Assembly (NCBI GenBank): GCA_032173965.1
Contig: CM063312.1
Location: forward strand, 124,001 to 188,000
Reading direction: 5' to 3'
Length of the DNA: 64,000 nucleotides
Source: Sitta carolinensis
Lineage: Eukaryota > Chordata > Aves > Passeriformes > Sittidae
A model generated the notes under the pieces. That model saw nothing but the letters and a program-made list of their open reading frames with translations, was not told the origin of the DNA and ran no database searches. Positions 11,377 through 23,109 of this stretch are shown here, piece after piece (the first letter of the stretch is position 1; every line of letters begins with the position of its first letter). A program made the translations under genes and the position numbers.

Positions 11377-11478
11377 CTTATCATTTTTATCACTGTAGTT
11401 TGCTGTTTTCAGCTTTTTCCAGCAGCTGATGTGGAACTCCACTCTGCACTGCTGACAGCAAATAACACATATAAAACC
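11377..11478 (-). CDS. TTC3: TTC3 exon (34 codons, Cys/His-rich)
   Basis: Acceptor 'ccattttttag', donor AAG|GTGAGG. Encodes the CCQQCRVEFHISCWKKLK segment with the Cys-x2-Cys and His/Cys/Trp pattern of the TTC3 zinc-finger-like region. Phase 0 on both sides; no stop codon. Confidence 0.9.
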
Positions 11479-11603
11479 CTAAAAAATGGCAAAATGGAAG
11501 AGCTTTAAATAAAATCTCAAGAAAAAGCAGTGCTCAGCTTAGCAGATCATATAAAAAGGGGCAGAAAAATACATCAAGTTTTACTTCTCAACTGAAAATT
11601 TAC

Positions 11604-11726
11604 CTTAAAATCAGGGTCTGTAAAATATATTTGGAATTTGGAGTAGCCATGGCACTGCTGATATCGACAAACAGCATCTGGCTTTGGAGGGAATTTACAT
11701 TCCTCAATATAATTCCTTAAAGCCAT
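11604..11726 (-). CDS. TTC3: TTC3 exon (41 codons)
   Basis: Acceptor 'tgttttccag', donor AAG|GTAAAT. Contains EECKFPPKPDAVC and CHGYSKFQIYFTDPDFK, closely matching vertebrate TTC3. Phase 0 and intact. Confidence 0.92.
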
Positions 11727-12359
11727 CTGGAAAACACATAATTATGAGAGACAAACTGCACAGAAACCAGCACAAAAGATTCAACTTCTACTCACAAACT
11801 CCTGTGCACTGCAGTGAAACACATCCCTCTTGGAAAAGCAGTGACTAATCCCAAAATACCCAACTCTTCTCCAGTGAAAACCAGGGAAAATTGGCCTTTT
11901 ATGGCCAAAATATTCCAGGGACTGCTGGAAGTGCAGGCAGCTGGGTGCTGCCAGCTTCACCCACACAGAAAAACCCAGGTTTATCCTCAGCCACTGTCCC
12001 AGCTCCCAAATTCCAAAGGGTTTTACCATGGTCCAAATTGCTCAGACAGATTCTGGGGGTAAAATGGAATTTTTGGTCATTTCTGAAGATTGCCAGCATT
12101 TCCAGAGTGCACCTGGGCTAAGGAGCAGGCTCAGAGGTGGCCCTGAGTAAGCAATTCTCTGGACACTGAGAATTTCAGGCTTTCTGTGCTGAATGAAAAT
12201 GATCCACAAAAATACACTGCATTTCACCTGAAACCCTAAGAAAAGCTTCCAAAACTGACTGCTAGCAATGAGTCTGTGTGTACAGAGTTGAATAAAGTGT
12301 GTTATATCACAAAGTGAAAAATACAGAATTTAAAGTAACTAGTTAAAATAATTATATGT

Positions 12360-12445
12360 AATGTTAGAAAGTTTAGAGCAGAGTCTTTTTCTTCTGCTGC
12401 TTCTTCTTCTTCTGCTTCCTCTGCTTCTTCTTCTCTGCTTCTTCA
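12360..12445. repeat. CTT/CTG-rich simple repeat
   Basis: Imperfect 'cttctgctt' trinucleotide run within a TTC3 intron. The surrounding 12,250-13,100 shows no exon. Confidence 0.7.
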
Positions 12446-13117
12446 CAAGTTCAAGTGATTTTGTGTAATTAGTTTAAAAGGTCCACACTGCCAGACATAA
12501 GTAATTAGTTATTGAGTTAAAAGTTAAAATAAACTTGCTGGCGTCATAATTAAAGAGTTTAAACGTACAAAGATCTTAAAGCCTCTCCCTAAACTCAATT
12601 TTTAACTTGTTGATTTAGTGTGTAGAAGCACTTGCAGTCAGTGAAACTGTAATTTAAATAAAAAAGAATAAACAACTAAAGTCCAAACAAAAATTCTACC
12701 TCTCGTAATTTTAATTCTGACCCTGAAAAAATAAAATCCAAGGAAAGCAAAAGAGTTCTGCAGTCTCCCAGGATAATTCCAGAGGCAAAGCATGAGCAGA
12801 GTCTTGCTCCATGCGCAGTTCAGGGCAGGGCTAGAACTCAGCCCAGGTTAACACACTGAGCCCAGGACAGAGCCCTGCTGAACCCTGGCAGGTAACCTGC
12901 ATTATCCAGGGGTGCCAGACCATGGATGGTTGGTCCCACATCATTTGTGAGGAATCCTGAGGTGGATTTTGGGAGGAAAAAGCCAGAAATTCTCCTTGGG
13001 CCACAGCTGGGCAGTTAGGCCAGGCTCATCCATGGACAAACCTCTCCCAAGCTCTGCTGTGCCAGAAACGCCTCCAAACTGGGAAGTTCACCACCTCAAT
13101 CCCAGTTTTAGCCAGTG

Positions 13118-13640
13118 TTGGAGGCCAGGAGATTAGACCAAGAGAGAAAAATGTGAGACTTGAGTTAAAACCTGCAGAGAAATTAAAATATATATGAAAC
13201 CAGAATAGAACAGGAAGAAATCCTTAGGCTAAGTGTTTTCACTAAGAGGCTGCATGAGGAGCTGTAGAGGATCAGTGTCTTAGAAATCCAGATAAAAAAC
13301 TCAGTAGTCCATGACATAATTAAAAACATTGTACAAAAAAAAAAATTATTTTGCGGTTTTAGATAGAATAGTCTGCAAAAACAGATGGCAGCAAGATCGA
13401 AGAATAATGTAATAAAATTCAGATAATACTGAAGTCAAACACATAAATTCTGCACATATACAAAAATACAACAGACTGAAACGTGTAATATTTTTCCACA
13501 ACTGTAACAGGTGTAGAGAAATTGTTTTAACTTTGTGTATTTAGCTGATTGCTTGTTTTAGGGTCAAAAACTGGCTTTTGGGGCCTGCAAACTCCTAACC
13601 TTTTAGCTAACTTGGTTTGCTTTGCTTGCACAAAGGAAAA
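13118..13640 (+). mobile_element. Possible LTR of family D in TTC3 intron
   Basis: Starts with TGTTGGAGGC and shares ordered short matches with 57,551-58,300: 'gagttaaa', 'tttttagatagaata', and 'tttagctgattg' followed by 'ggcctgca' and 'gctttgc'. Identity is low and boundaries are uncertain, so this may be a distant LTR relative. Confidence 0.35.
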
Positions 13641-14405
13641 AAATGACAAAGGAAAAAAAAAGACAAAAGAAAAAATGACAAAGGACAAAAGTGACAGGGA
13701 AAAAAAATGACAATGGAAAAAAATGACAAAGGAAAAAAACGACAGAAAAAAGATAAATTAAAAACTGATAAAAATATATATAAATTAAAAAATTATAAAT
13801 AAGAAAAAGATAAATTAAAACTGATAAATGAAAAACTGATAAAAAAGATAAATAAAAAATTACTAAAAATATAAACAAATTATAAATTAAAAAAAAGGAA
13901 AAATATTAAAAATAAAAAATGATAAATTAAGAACTGATAAATGAAAATGTGAAAAATGAAAACTGAAAAATGGAAAAACTATATATAAAAAAGATAAATG
14001 AAAAAATATTATAAAGATAAAAAACATAAATGAAAAACTGATAAATGAAAATATTATAAATAAAAGAATAAAAAATACTAACAAAAAATTAATAAAAATG
14101 GATGAGAAAAGATAACTGAAAAAATGATAAATGAAAAACAACAAATGAAAAAATAGTAAACGAAGAAACGATAAAAGAAATGAAAAAATTATAAAAAAAG
14201 ATAAATGAAAAAATATTATAAAGAGATAAATTAAGAACTTATAAATTAAAAACTGATAAATTAAAAATAAAATAAAAAATTTTAAAAAATTATAAATAAA
14301 AATTATAAATAAATTATAAAACAAAATTGGTAAATGAAAAATGATAAATGAAACATGAACAATGATTAATGAAAACAATTATAAATGAAAAATAAAGATA
14401 AATGA
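13630..14405. repeat. A-rich degenerate tandem array (GATAAATGAAAAACT-like)
   Basis: About 775 bp of A-rich units grade from 'aaaaatgacaaagga' at the left to 'gataaatgaaaaact' and 'attataaataaa' further right. Strong strand asymmetry: almost no C and little T on the plus strand. Open minus frames across it are artefacts rich in Phe/Ile/Leu. Confidence 0.9.
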
Positions 14406-14455
14406 CAAATGGCCACACGTGCTGAGCTCACTGGCTGGGAGCCCTGCAGGGTTTT

Positions 14456-14546
14456 TCACACACCTGTAAATCTATGGGTTTTTAACACACCTGTGAATTC
14501 CCTGGGTTTTTTACACACCTGTGAATTCCCTGGGTTTTTTACACAC
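14456..14546. repeat. TTC3: 28-bp tandem repeat at a TTC3 splice donor
   Basis: Three intronic copies of a unit containing 'acacacctgtgaattccctgggt' abut the exon, whose last bases and donor (minus CACAG|GTGTGT) form the fourth copy. The splice donor has therefore been duplicated into the intron several times. Confidence 0.85.
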
Positions 14547-14673
14547 CTGTGAATTCTCTATTCAGGTCTTCTTGATGACCTGCGTTGTTCCTGGCCATGT
14601 TAAAACTCCAGGGACAGTCTTGAAATCAATCATCAGCTTGGACCTCAGGAACTGGTCGAGGGCATGAGCAAAC
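14547..14673 (-). CDS. TTC3: TTC3 exon carrying an in-frame TGA
   Basis: Acceptor 'cctctctccag', donor CAG|GTGTGT. It encodes the end of the TPR-like helix pair; the string VPGVLTWP is diagnostic. Ten codons before the end the frame meets TGA (plus-strand 14562-14564). Phases fit both neighbours, so the stop lies in the expected frame. A weak alternative donor just upstream (CAG|GTCATC) would avoid it by dropping 11 codons. Confidence 0.85.
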
Positions 14674-14734
14674 CTGGAGAGAGGAACAAAAACTAAAAAC
14701 TCCCAGCCCTCATTTTATCCTCCCAGGAGCAAAC

Positions 14735-15190
14735 AGTGCTGGTTGAGTGATGGGGCTGAGGGAACACCTGGCTCCTTCTTTTTTTCTGTTTCTCTTTGAG
14801 TAGAACATGCCAGCTGAGAGGATGGGGATAAGAGAACACCTGGCTCCATCACTTTTATATTTGAGTAGACCATTCTGACTGAGTGATGGGGATGAGGGAA
14901 CACCTGGCTCCATCACTTTTATATTTGAGTAGACCATTCTGACTGAGTGATGGGGATGAGGGAACACCTGGCTCCATCACTTTTATATTTGAGTAGACCA
15001 TTCTGACTGAGTGATGGGGATGAGGGAACACCTGGCTCCATCACTTTTCTGTTTCTCTTTGAGGTGGAACATGTCAGCTGAGAGGATGGGGATGAGGGAA
15101 CACCTGTCTCCTTCTTTTTTCTGTTTCTCTTTGAGTAGGACATTCTGGCTGAGTGATGGGGATAAGAGAACACCTGGCTCCATCACTTTC
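14735..15190. repeat. ~64-67-bp minisatellite, about seven copies
   Basis: Units built on 'gagtgatggggatgaggg', 'aacacctggctcc' and 'attctgact' repeat across about 450 bp in a TTC3 intron. Central copies are nearly identical; outer copies alternate between a 'tatatttgagtagacc' and a 'tgtttctctttgag' version. Confidence 0.92.
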
Positions 15191-16539
15191 CTGTTTCTCC
15201 ATGAACACCCCAGGGGTGATCAGGAAGGGCTGCAGGCAGGGATGAGCCTGTGCCACTGATGCCTCAAGTTTAAGTTTTTCTGTTCTGTGGTGCTGTACAG
15301 CTTTTAGTTTTCTATTAAGGGTTACTAAGATCTTTTCACAGGGTGGTGAGGACACAACAATCCCACTCCAGCTGGGCACTCAAGGACAATCTCCTCAAAC
15401 TTCAGCCCCAAAGCAGCAACAGCATGAAGGGAGGAGGGCAGCAAGCCAGCAGGAAGGATGAAACTCCATCATTTGAGGCTGTTAATTGGCAGCTGACTCC
15501 TGTATGCAAATGGCCTAAAACCTATAAAAATGTGAGCTCTCCTGCCCAAGGCCTCTTCTGCTTCCATCTTGGAGCCATCCTGGGCTGTGGCATTGCCAGG
15601 ATGTGACCTTTGAAGGCACCTCCATAAAAAAACCACTTTATTCTCCTGAACTCTGGTCCAGCTCCTCAAGGCATCACTGCCCAGGGATCCAGGGAGGTGG
15701 GAGTGCAGGCTGAGGATATGTGGGACACAGGGCTCTGCTGCCTGCACCTGGGTTTCCCCTGAGTTCAGAGAGTGGGGATGGCTCTGCCTGGATGAGCCTG
15801 GCTGGCCACAGATGTTGTTACCTGGGCAGGGACTTTTTTGGGGGTCAAGACTGCCAAGGAAATGAGCCCCAAGCACAGGAATGGGATGCAGATCCCAGAC
15901 AGCATCCAGGAAGGAGGAATTCTCCTGAGCACTCACCACCCACTGAGCAGGTGCTTTTTGCCATTCCCCAGGAGGAGGGGAGCACGTTTGGTATCAAAAC
16001 TTCTTTATTTGGCTTTATTTTGGCACAGCAAGGGTGGGCAGGGAGGTGGGGACAGTTCCCTGAGGAATGGGAGAGCCCCAGCTCCAGCTGGAGCCAACAA
16101 TGCCAGCCCAGGCACAGGGGCAAGGCACTGGCACCTCCAGGAAAGCAGGGATAAAAGGACAAACATCCTGCGCAAAAACTCCTTTTCTCCCTGTAGGAGC
16201 AGGGGAAAAAAAACCTCCCCCATTCCCCATCCCTGTGGGCAGCTCAGAGGGAGCAGGGTCAGGAATGGGGGAGTGAATTCCAGCCTGGGATAAAGGAGGA
16301 GAGGAGCAAAGTGATTTCAGTTGATTTACTTTGTCTCCCACTCTCCAGCTCTATTTTAATGGACTATAAGTTGGTTTTCCTCACGTTCCTGTGAGTGATT
16401 AGGAAGTGCTCTCCCTGTCTTCACCTCCACCCTGGCGCTTTTCCATGGAATTTCTCCCCTCTCCCACAGAGCAGCAGGATCACAGCTGGAGAAGGAGCTC
16501 CCAGCCAGCCCCCCACGAGCCTTTAGGGGGGATTCCATT
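15191..16539. other. TTC3 intron, possible unclassified LTR at 15.3-15.7 kb
   Basis: No exon is recognised. Around 15,520 a 'cctataaaaatgtgagctc' TATA-like box is followed by a pyrimidine/GC-rich stretch, which would suit an LTR promoter, but no TG...CA boundaries or target duplication were found. Confidence 0.3.
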
Positions 16540-17160
16540 TAAATTCCATTTAAATTCCATTAATTCCATTTAAATAATTCTGCTGCATTGAATTCACTGT
16601 ACTGAATCCATTGCATTGAATCCACTGAATGGAATCCATTCTATTAAATCCACTGCATTGAATCAATTGCATTGAATCCATTTAAATAATTCCACCGCAT
16701 GAAATCCATTGTATTGAATCCATTCTATTAAATCCATTGCATTAATTCCACTGCATGGAATCCACTGCATGGAATCCACTTAAATAATTCCACTGCATTA
16801 AATCTACGGCATGGAATCCACTGCATTAATTCCACTGCATTGAATCCACTGCATTAATTCTCCTGCATGGAATCCACCGCATGGAATCCATTCTATTAAA
16901 TCCATTGCATTAATTCTGCTTCATCAGATCCACTGCATGGGATCCACTGCATGGGATACATTCTATTAAATACATTCTATTAAATCCAGTGAATGGAATC
17001 CATTCTATTAAATCCACTGCATGGAATCCACTGCATGGAATCCACTGCATTAATTCCATTGCATGGAATCCATTCTATTAAATCCATTACATTGAATCCA
17101 TTCTCTTAAATCCACTGCATCAAATCCACTGCACTGAATCCCCTGCACTGAATCCACCTG
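16540..17160. repeat. ~18-22-bp minisatellite (…attgaatccactgcatgga…)
   Basis: About 620 bp of degenerate units with the pattern 'ccactgcat(g/t)(g/a)aat' alternating with 'ccattctattaaat' inside a TTC3 intron, ending about 115 bp from the next exon. Confidence 0.92.
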
Positions 17161-17274
17161 ATGGATGAATTTAATGATTAACACAGAAATAATTAAAGCC
17201 CCACCACACCCCACCCAGTTCCTCAAATAAAAAGATTTCTCCCAACCAACCCTGAAATTTCCCATCAGACCAAC

Positions 17275-17387
17275 CTGTTCTGCCTGAGGTAAACCCTTCC
17301 AATTCCATAGTGTGCCAAACAAGAACAACTTTCTTCTGGATAGTCCGTCATTATTTTCTTAAACTCATGTTCAGCCTTTGCCAATGC
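17275..17387 (-). CDS. TTC3: TTC3 exon (TPR-like helix pair)
   Basis: Acceptor 'tttcttttgaag', donor AACAG|GTTGGT (weak beyond GT). Encodes AEHEFKKIMTDYPEESCSC then CLAHYGIGRVYLRQNR. Leu/Ala/Tyr/Gly spacing fits a TPR helix and matches vertebrate TTC3 strongly. The exon ends after two bases of an Arg codon completed by the exon at 14,673. Confidence 0.92.
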
Positions 17388-18138
17388 CTTCAAAAGAAAC
17401 GTGAGACACCAATACATGGAGTCCTGCCAGAATATTCGCACTTTTCCTGGTTTTTTTCCTCCTCTGCAGTGGGTCAATGTGTCCCATTCCTTTATCAGTC
17501 ACAGAACAGTAAATGGAATTACACACCCTGGTGATCACAGGCAAAATTTCCCTTTCTGTTTTTAAAAAACTCAATTTATTCTGTAACATAAAGGAATTAA
17601 ATGACTGAGCTCAGCTATTTTTAAATCCACTGTAAGACACTGAGTATTACACTGCAGGAAAAAAACACCCCAAAAAACCCCCACCCCCAGGTCTGGCTTT
17701 GCATTTTTCCAGAACCCAAAGCAATTCCTGCCTCTGGTTTTAGGAGCAGAATATTTATGTTCAAAACACCAGTGCAGCAGAGAAATAAAAATTATTGCCT
17801 GTAATTTCTTCATATTTAGATGCTCATTTGAAGGCTTCCAAAGAAATTTTATTTGCTAAAAAATAAATTTTATTTGCTAGCCTAATTCAGCCAAAATCAT
17901 CAAGGATCAATCCCATTTTTGGAGTGTACAATTCCAAAATGTGCCCTGAGGTTTCCTTCCCCCTTCATCTTCTCAGTAAGGAAGAGACAAAAAAAAAGGA
18001 TGGGAAACTGCCCAAGCTAGAAATGGAAATTAAGGCAGTATTTTATATTTATTATATAGAAACATTTTATATTTAAATATAAAAGAAATAAAAATAAAGA
18101 TACAGAGAAATAAAAATACAAATAAATTCATATCCTAC

Positions 18139-18222
18139 CTCAGGATGGCCCATTCCCAGGAGGGCAGAGGCACGTCCATACAGGAATATAACATAATTAT
18201 TATTAAGAATATTCACATATTG
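18139..18222 (-). CDS. TTC3: TTC3 exon (28 codons)
   Basis: Acceptor is a long T-tract ending 'tttttag'; donor GAG|GTAGGA. Reads ...NNNYVIFLYGRASALLGMG then HPE, matching TTC3 just before the 17,387 exon. Phase 0 and intact. This is the most 5' exon I can identify with confidence. Confidence 0.85.
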
Positions 18223-18299
18223 CTAAAAAAAAAAAAACAACAAAAAGAGAGTGAAATTATAGTCCCAGCACAACAAAAACATGGTGAATATACTGTAAA

Positions 18300-18520
18300 T
18301 TAATACTGTAAGTTTTCAATAAAAAGTCAATAAAAATCAATAAAATTAGAATAAAATTCAATAACAATCCAATAAGAATTCAATAAAGTCAAGGAAAATT
18401 CAATAAAATTCAATAAAATTTCAATAAAATTTCTATATTAAAACAATCAATAAAAATTCAATAAAATTTCAATAAAACCTCAATTAAAATCCAATAAAAA
18501 CCCAACAAAAACCTGATTTT
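18300..18520. repeat. (CAATAAAATT)n-like A-rich tandem repeat
   Basis: Ten- to eleven-base units 'tcaataaaat' repeat about 20 times with drift, in the TTC3 intron. A similar short stretch recurs at 18,690-18,740. Confidence 0.85.
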
Positions 18521-18839
18521 TTTAGGGGAAAGGAGGAGTGGCACAGGGGGGTTTTGAGGCAGGAAAATCCATCAGTGCCACAAAACTAATATCAAATATT
18601 TGGTATTACTCTTCTAAGAATCTTAATTGGAATATTTTGGAAATACAGGTGGGTGTGTGTGGAACATTCCCAACTCTGTAGCCAACAATTCAATAAAAAT
18701 CAATAAAAATTCAATTAAAATCCAACAAAATCCAACAAAAATTAAATTAAAAATCTTTTAAAACTCACTCAACGAAACCTCAACGAAAGCTCAACTGAAA
18801 TCCAATAAAAATCCCAATAAAAATCCCAATTAAAGTATC

Positions 18840-19850
18840 AAAAAACAATCATTAATTCAGACATTCCAAAATGTCAATAAAACATCGAAATCAAGCATTA
18901 TCTCAGGCATTCTCAATCATTAATTCCAACATTCCAAAATGCCAATTAACACCAAAATCAAACATTATTTCAGGTATTCCAAAGTAAGTGCCATTAAACA
19001 CCAAAATCAATCATTATATTAGGATTAATTCAGTTGTTCCAGAATGCCAATAAACACCAAAATCAAGGATTATTTCAAATATCCCAAAATGCCAATAAAC
19101 ACCAAGATCAATCAATATTTCAGGTATTCCAAAGTGTCAATAAACATTAAAATCAAGGGTTAATTCAGGGATGCCAAGGTGCCAATAAACAATAAAATCA
19201 ATTATTATTTCAGGATTAATTCAGATGTTCCAGACTGCCAAAAAACACCAAAATCAATTTGAGACATTTCAAAATGCCAATAAAAAACCTATTCAATCAT
19301 TATTTCAGGATTAATTCAGGCATTCCTAAGTGACAATAAACACCAAACTCAATCATTAATTCAGACATTCTAAAAAGCCAATAAACATCAAAATCAATTA
19401 TTATTTCAGGCATTCCAAAATGGCAATTTACACCAAAATCAATCATTACATCAAACATTCCAAAATGCCAATAAAACATCAAAATTAATCATTATTTCAG
19501 GCATGCCAAAATGCCATTATACATTAAATCAAGGATTAATTCAGGTATTCCAAAGTAAGTGCCAATAAACACCAAAATGAATCATCAATTTAGGATTAAT
19601 TCAGATCTTCCAAAGTGCCAATAAACACCAAAATCAATCAATATCTCAAATATTCCAAAATGCTAATTAACACCAAAATCAATCATTATTACAGGATTAA
19701 TTCAGGTGTTCCAAAATACCAATAAAACACCAAAATCAATCATTATTTCAGACATTCTAAAATGCCAGTAACACACAAAAATCAATCAATATTTCAGGCA
19801 TTCCAAAGTGCCATTAAACATAAAAATCCAGGATTATTTCCAACCTCTCT
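18840..19850. repeat. ~1-kb minisatellite (…attccaaaatgccaataaacaccaaaatc…)
   Basis: About 20 units of roughly 50-60 bp share 'ttcaggcattccaaaatgcc' followed by 'aataaacaccaaaatcaat', some carrying an inserted 'aggattaattcag'. It fills the intron where exons of the TTC3 TPR block would be expected. Confidence 0.92.
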
Positions 19851-20715
19851 TCCTGATAAACAACAAAAAATAAAAATCTGAGCACTGAGAACTGAGCTGG
19901 CAACTTGAGGGGGTTAGAAATGGAAGGGGGAGAGGAAATGGATTATTTCCTTTATTGAAATGGATTATTGCCATTATTACTGGGAAATAATTCAGGAATT
20001 AATAATAATAATAATAATAATAGCGAATAAATCCAGGGAATTGGCAGGGAGGGAGGGAATTAAAATTAAATTGGGCCATTCAGGTAGCTCCAGGTCCTTT
20101 GGAGGAAATGAAAAGGGAAATTCAGTTTACTGGGGTGGTTTTAGGGACACTCAGAGCAGGGCAGCATCACCCCAGGGTCTGAAAATGCACAAAAATACTT
20201 TAAAAAATACTTGGAAAATACTTTAAAAATACTTTTAAAAATACTTTTAAAAATAACCCCACCAAAACCACACACAAATTCCCTTTCCACAGCTGTTTAT
20301 CTCTTTTTTTCCCACAAATTAGGGGCTTGTGCAGAAAATAAAGTTTTGAATTTGAGCCACCTGCTTTTCTGCAACTGGGATTTTTCTTTGTTTATTTATT
20401 ACTGCAAACGCTTCCTTGCAAAAACAAAATAAAAATTAAAGAAAATCGACTACACAGCTGAAACACCAGCCCTGAATTTCCATCCTCACAGCATTAATTG
20501 AATGAATTTATGTGAATATTATGGCTGAATATTTAAGTTATACCAGGAGAAACAGATGGAATTGTTCCAGGGTAACAGAAGATAACAATGCTACTGCTCA
20601 GAAATAATAAGGAACTCATTTTCAGGCAAAATAAGGAAAAAATAAAATCAGAAAGCAATGGAAAGATCCCAGAAACGGAATTTTGGTTTATTTTCCATAC
20701 CTCTTTTAGGAGCAG
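19851..20715. other. Intronic, nothing recognised
   Basis: Contains an (AAT)n run near 20,000 and an 'aaaatactttta' repeat near 20,210. No exon with paired splice sites and TTC3 similarity was found. Confidence 0.5.
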
Positions 20716-20761
20716 GCAGCCCTGGCTGTCCAAAGGTTCCACGGCCCTAAAGATAAACACA
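20716..20761 (-). CDS. Candidate 5' TTC3 exon (weak)
   Basis: A 46-bp segment bounded by 'ttatctttag' and AAAGAG|GTATGG could encode a short Leu/Glu-rich peptide weakly like the segment before the TTC3 TPRs. Its phase does not join the candidate exon at 20,885 in the frame that looks similar. Treat as tentative. Confidence 0.3.
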
Positions 20762-20884
20762 TGATTTACACATTTTTACATATTTACAATTTATTATATT
20801 GCACAGCCAAAAAGCAAACAAAGAAACCCAAGCCAGGAATAAAGAAAGCATTTTGTTCTGAGAAAAAAAAATAAATACTTACCT

Positions 20885-20942
20885 GCATGTCCATTAAAAA
20901 AATGTCCACAGGTGAGTGGTTATGAATGAACAGGAAAAGCTG
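20885..20942 (-). CDS. Candidate 5' TTC3 exon (weak)
   Basis: Good donor ATGCAG|GTAAGT and an acceptor 'gagtaacag' enclose about 57 bases open in one frame. Similarity to TTC3 is marginal. Listed because the donor is strong. Confidence 0.25.
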
Positions 20943-21949
20943 TTACTCATTTAAACAATATTTTCAATCACACTAGAAGGGGATTCTAGGAATTAATAAT
21001 TCAAAAATCAGGCAGCAAAATCATGACTAAATTTAAAGATTTAAGAAGGTAACACGGCTTTTTAAAAAAAATAATCAAAAATAGTAATTACATCCTGACA
21101 GTGAATGTATATTTAAATAAAACTATCTTTAGCAAAATTAGAGTGATTTAGTGTTTCATGTTACTTTCAAGGGGTTTAACCCCCATTTGAGCACCTCAAG
21201 CTGGAGAAAAAACTATTTATTCTGATTTATAGATCCTTATAAAGTTTATTATTTTGACAAACAACATAAATGTGTGATTTAACAAACACTCTGTATCACA
21301 GGGGATGCTGCAGAATCATTTCCCAGAATTGCAGAAATTATCAAATTCATGTATTTAACAGGCCAGGACACACAATAACAAAGAGGAGAAGGAAAAAAAT
21401 CAACTGCAATTTAAAAATCAGCTCATCTTGAAAGCCAACTGACAACTCTTAAAGAACTTTATTCTGGCAGCAGCAAGCACCCAAAAAATTCTTCTTCACT
21501 GATATAAATAAATTCTGAATGGAGTCACAGCTCTACTGGTACCAGTCCTGTGGAAAGGCAGAGCTCTACAAAGGAGAAATTCAATTTATCTGTTTGTAAT
21601 TCCTGCCTGGGGAGGAGAAAAGGCCACACTGATAAAGAACTCCTGGGCAGCTCTGCCAGCAGCACAAATATGGAAATCAGGGACTTCTAGGATCGCTCAA
21701 GCACAGCAAAAAGGGGAAAATAAACAGGCAAGGAAAATATTCCTGGAAGGAGGAAAGTGCTGCAGTTCATCCAGGAAAAGCCCAACTGTAACTGGGAGGG
21801 AAAATCCATCAGGAACTGGGAATGGCTTCCACTGCCCTAGGGCAGGGCTGGGTGGGAAACTGGGAAATGGGAATTGTTCCCTGGATCCCTGGCAGTGGAT
21901 CCTTCAAAGGAGGAAGGAGAAAAATATGAAGAATTAAAAAAGAAGAGCT

Positions 21950-22290
21950 GCAAAGGTTTTGCTGCTTTGGAAATCTCAGCATCTACAAAAATGCTGAAAT
22001 TCCCCCCAAACTTCAGACTCCCAAAGATTTCAGATTTCAGATTCCCAAAGATTGCAAACTTCAGACTCCCAAAGCCTTCAAAGTTCAAATCCCAGGCACC
22101 CAGAGCTCAAATCCCAGGCACCCAGAATTGAAATCCAGGAACCCAGAGCTGAAATCCCAGGAACCCACACCTGAAACCCCAGGAACTCACACCTGAAAGC
22201 CCAGGAACCCAGAGCTCAAAGCCCACAAGCCATAAGCTGAAATCCAGGAACCCAGGGCTCAAAGCCCAGGGACCCAGAGCTGATTGCTGT
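21950..22290. repeat. ~22-24-bp minisatellite (…cccaggaacccagagctgaaat…)
   Basis: Degenerate units 'cccaggaacccagagctcaaa' run about 200 bp, preceded by 'cagactcccaaagatttcagatt' units that may belong to the same array. Located in the presumed first TTC3 introns. Confidence 0.85.
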
Positions 22291-22516
22291 GCACTGACAG
22301 GGCCTGAAGGTGCCAGGCTGAGCTGCAGCCCCCCAGCAATGGCCACAGGACCAACAAGTTGGGCAAGATCTGCTGACAGGAGCTGCCCTCATCAGCCACC
22401 CATGCCCTGGGGACATGGGCTCTGGACTCTGTCCCAAACTGTGCCATGGACAGGGTGAGGCACCTGTACAGCAGTTTGAGTTAATCAATACTGGGATGAC
22501 TCTGGAGATATGAACA

Positions 22517-22735
22517 GAGAATCACAGAATTATTTGGGTTGGAAGGACCTCAAAGCCCATCCATTCCAGCCCTGCCCTGGCAGGGACCCCTGCCACTGTG
22601 CCAGGCTGCTCCAGCCCCAGTGTCCAGCCTGGCCTGGGGCACTGCCAGGGATCCAGGGGCAGCCACAGCTGCTCTGGCACCCTGGGCCAGGGCCAGATCC
22701 CAGTAAAAACTCCCCTGGAACATCCTGCAAGTTTC
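22517..22735 (-). mobile_element. CR1 LINE 3' fragment
   Basis: The plus strand reads 'aatcacagaatta' then 'tttgggttggaaggacctcaaag', the reverse complement of the typical bird CR1 3' end, followed by CR1-like 'ggcctggggcactgccaggg'. 5'-truncated, as is usual for CR1. Confidence 0.85.
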
Positions 22736-22759
22736 CCATCTAGTTCCAACCCCACTTAC

Positions 22760-22845
22760 CAGTTCAAAGCAGCCTGGACCACCTCCAGAAAGAGCCGAGC
22801 CTCCAAGGTTGGATTTGGACAGAGGACGAGCCAGAGCACATCACC
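22760..22845 (-). CDS. TTC3: Candidate 5' TTC3 exon (86 bp)
   Basis: Acceptor 'ttccctttctctcag' and donor CTG|GTAAGT are both strong. The open frame ends in ...AALN plus TG of a Trp codon, resembling the 'ALNW' exon end upstream of the TTC3 TPRs; the rest aligns weakly. It lies between the promoter and the confident exons on the correct strand. Confidence 0.5.
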
Positions 22846-23109
22846 CTGAGAGAAAGGGAAGGTGAGAAATACACCAGAGGAACACAGGAGGCAAATACCG
22901 GGAGCTATGCAGCGCTCCGAACGATCCACACGGCTAAATCTCACTGTGCCTGGGTTTGGGAGAGCTGTGGCTTTGGCAAAGCAGAGGGGAATGCTGAGAG
23001 CGGCCACCCTAACCCCGGCTGAACAACTGTGACATCGACTGACTCTGCTCTCCAACCCCAGAACCCGGGGCGCTGCCCGCACCCCGACAGGCGGCTGGGG
23101 CATTTCGGC

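Noticed and set aside
13603..14378. Phe/Ile/Leu-rich minus-strand frames resembling membrane proteins
   Set aside because: Antisense translation of an A-rich tandem array.
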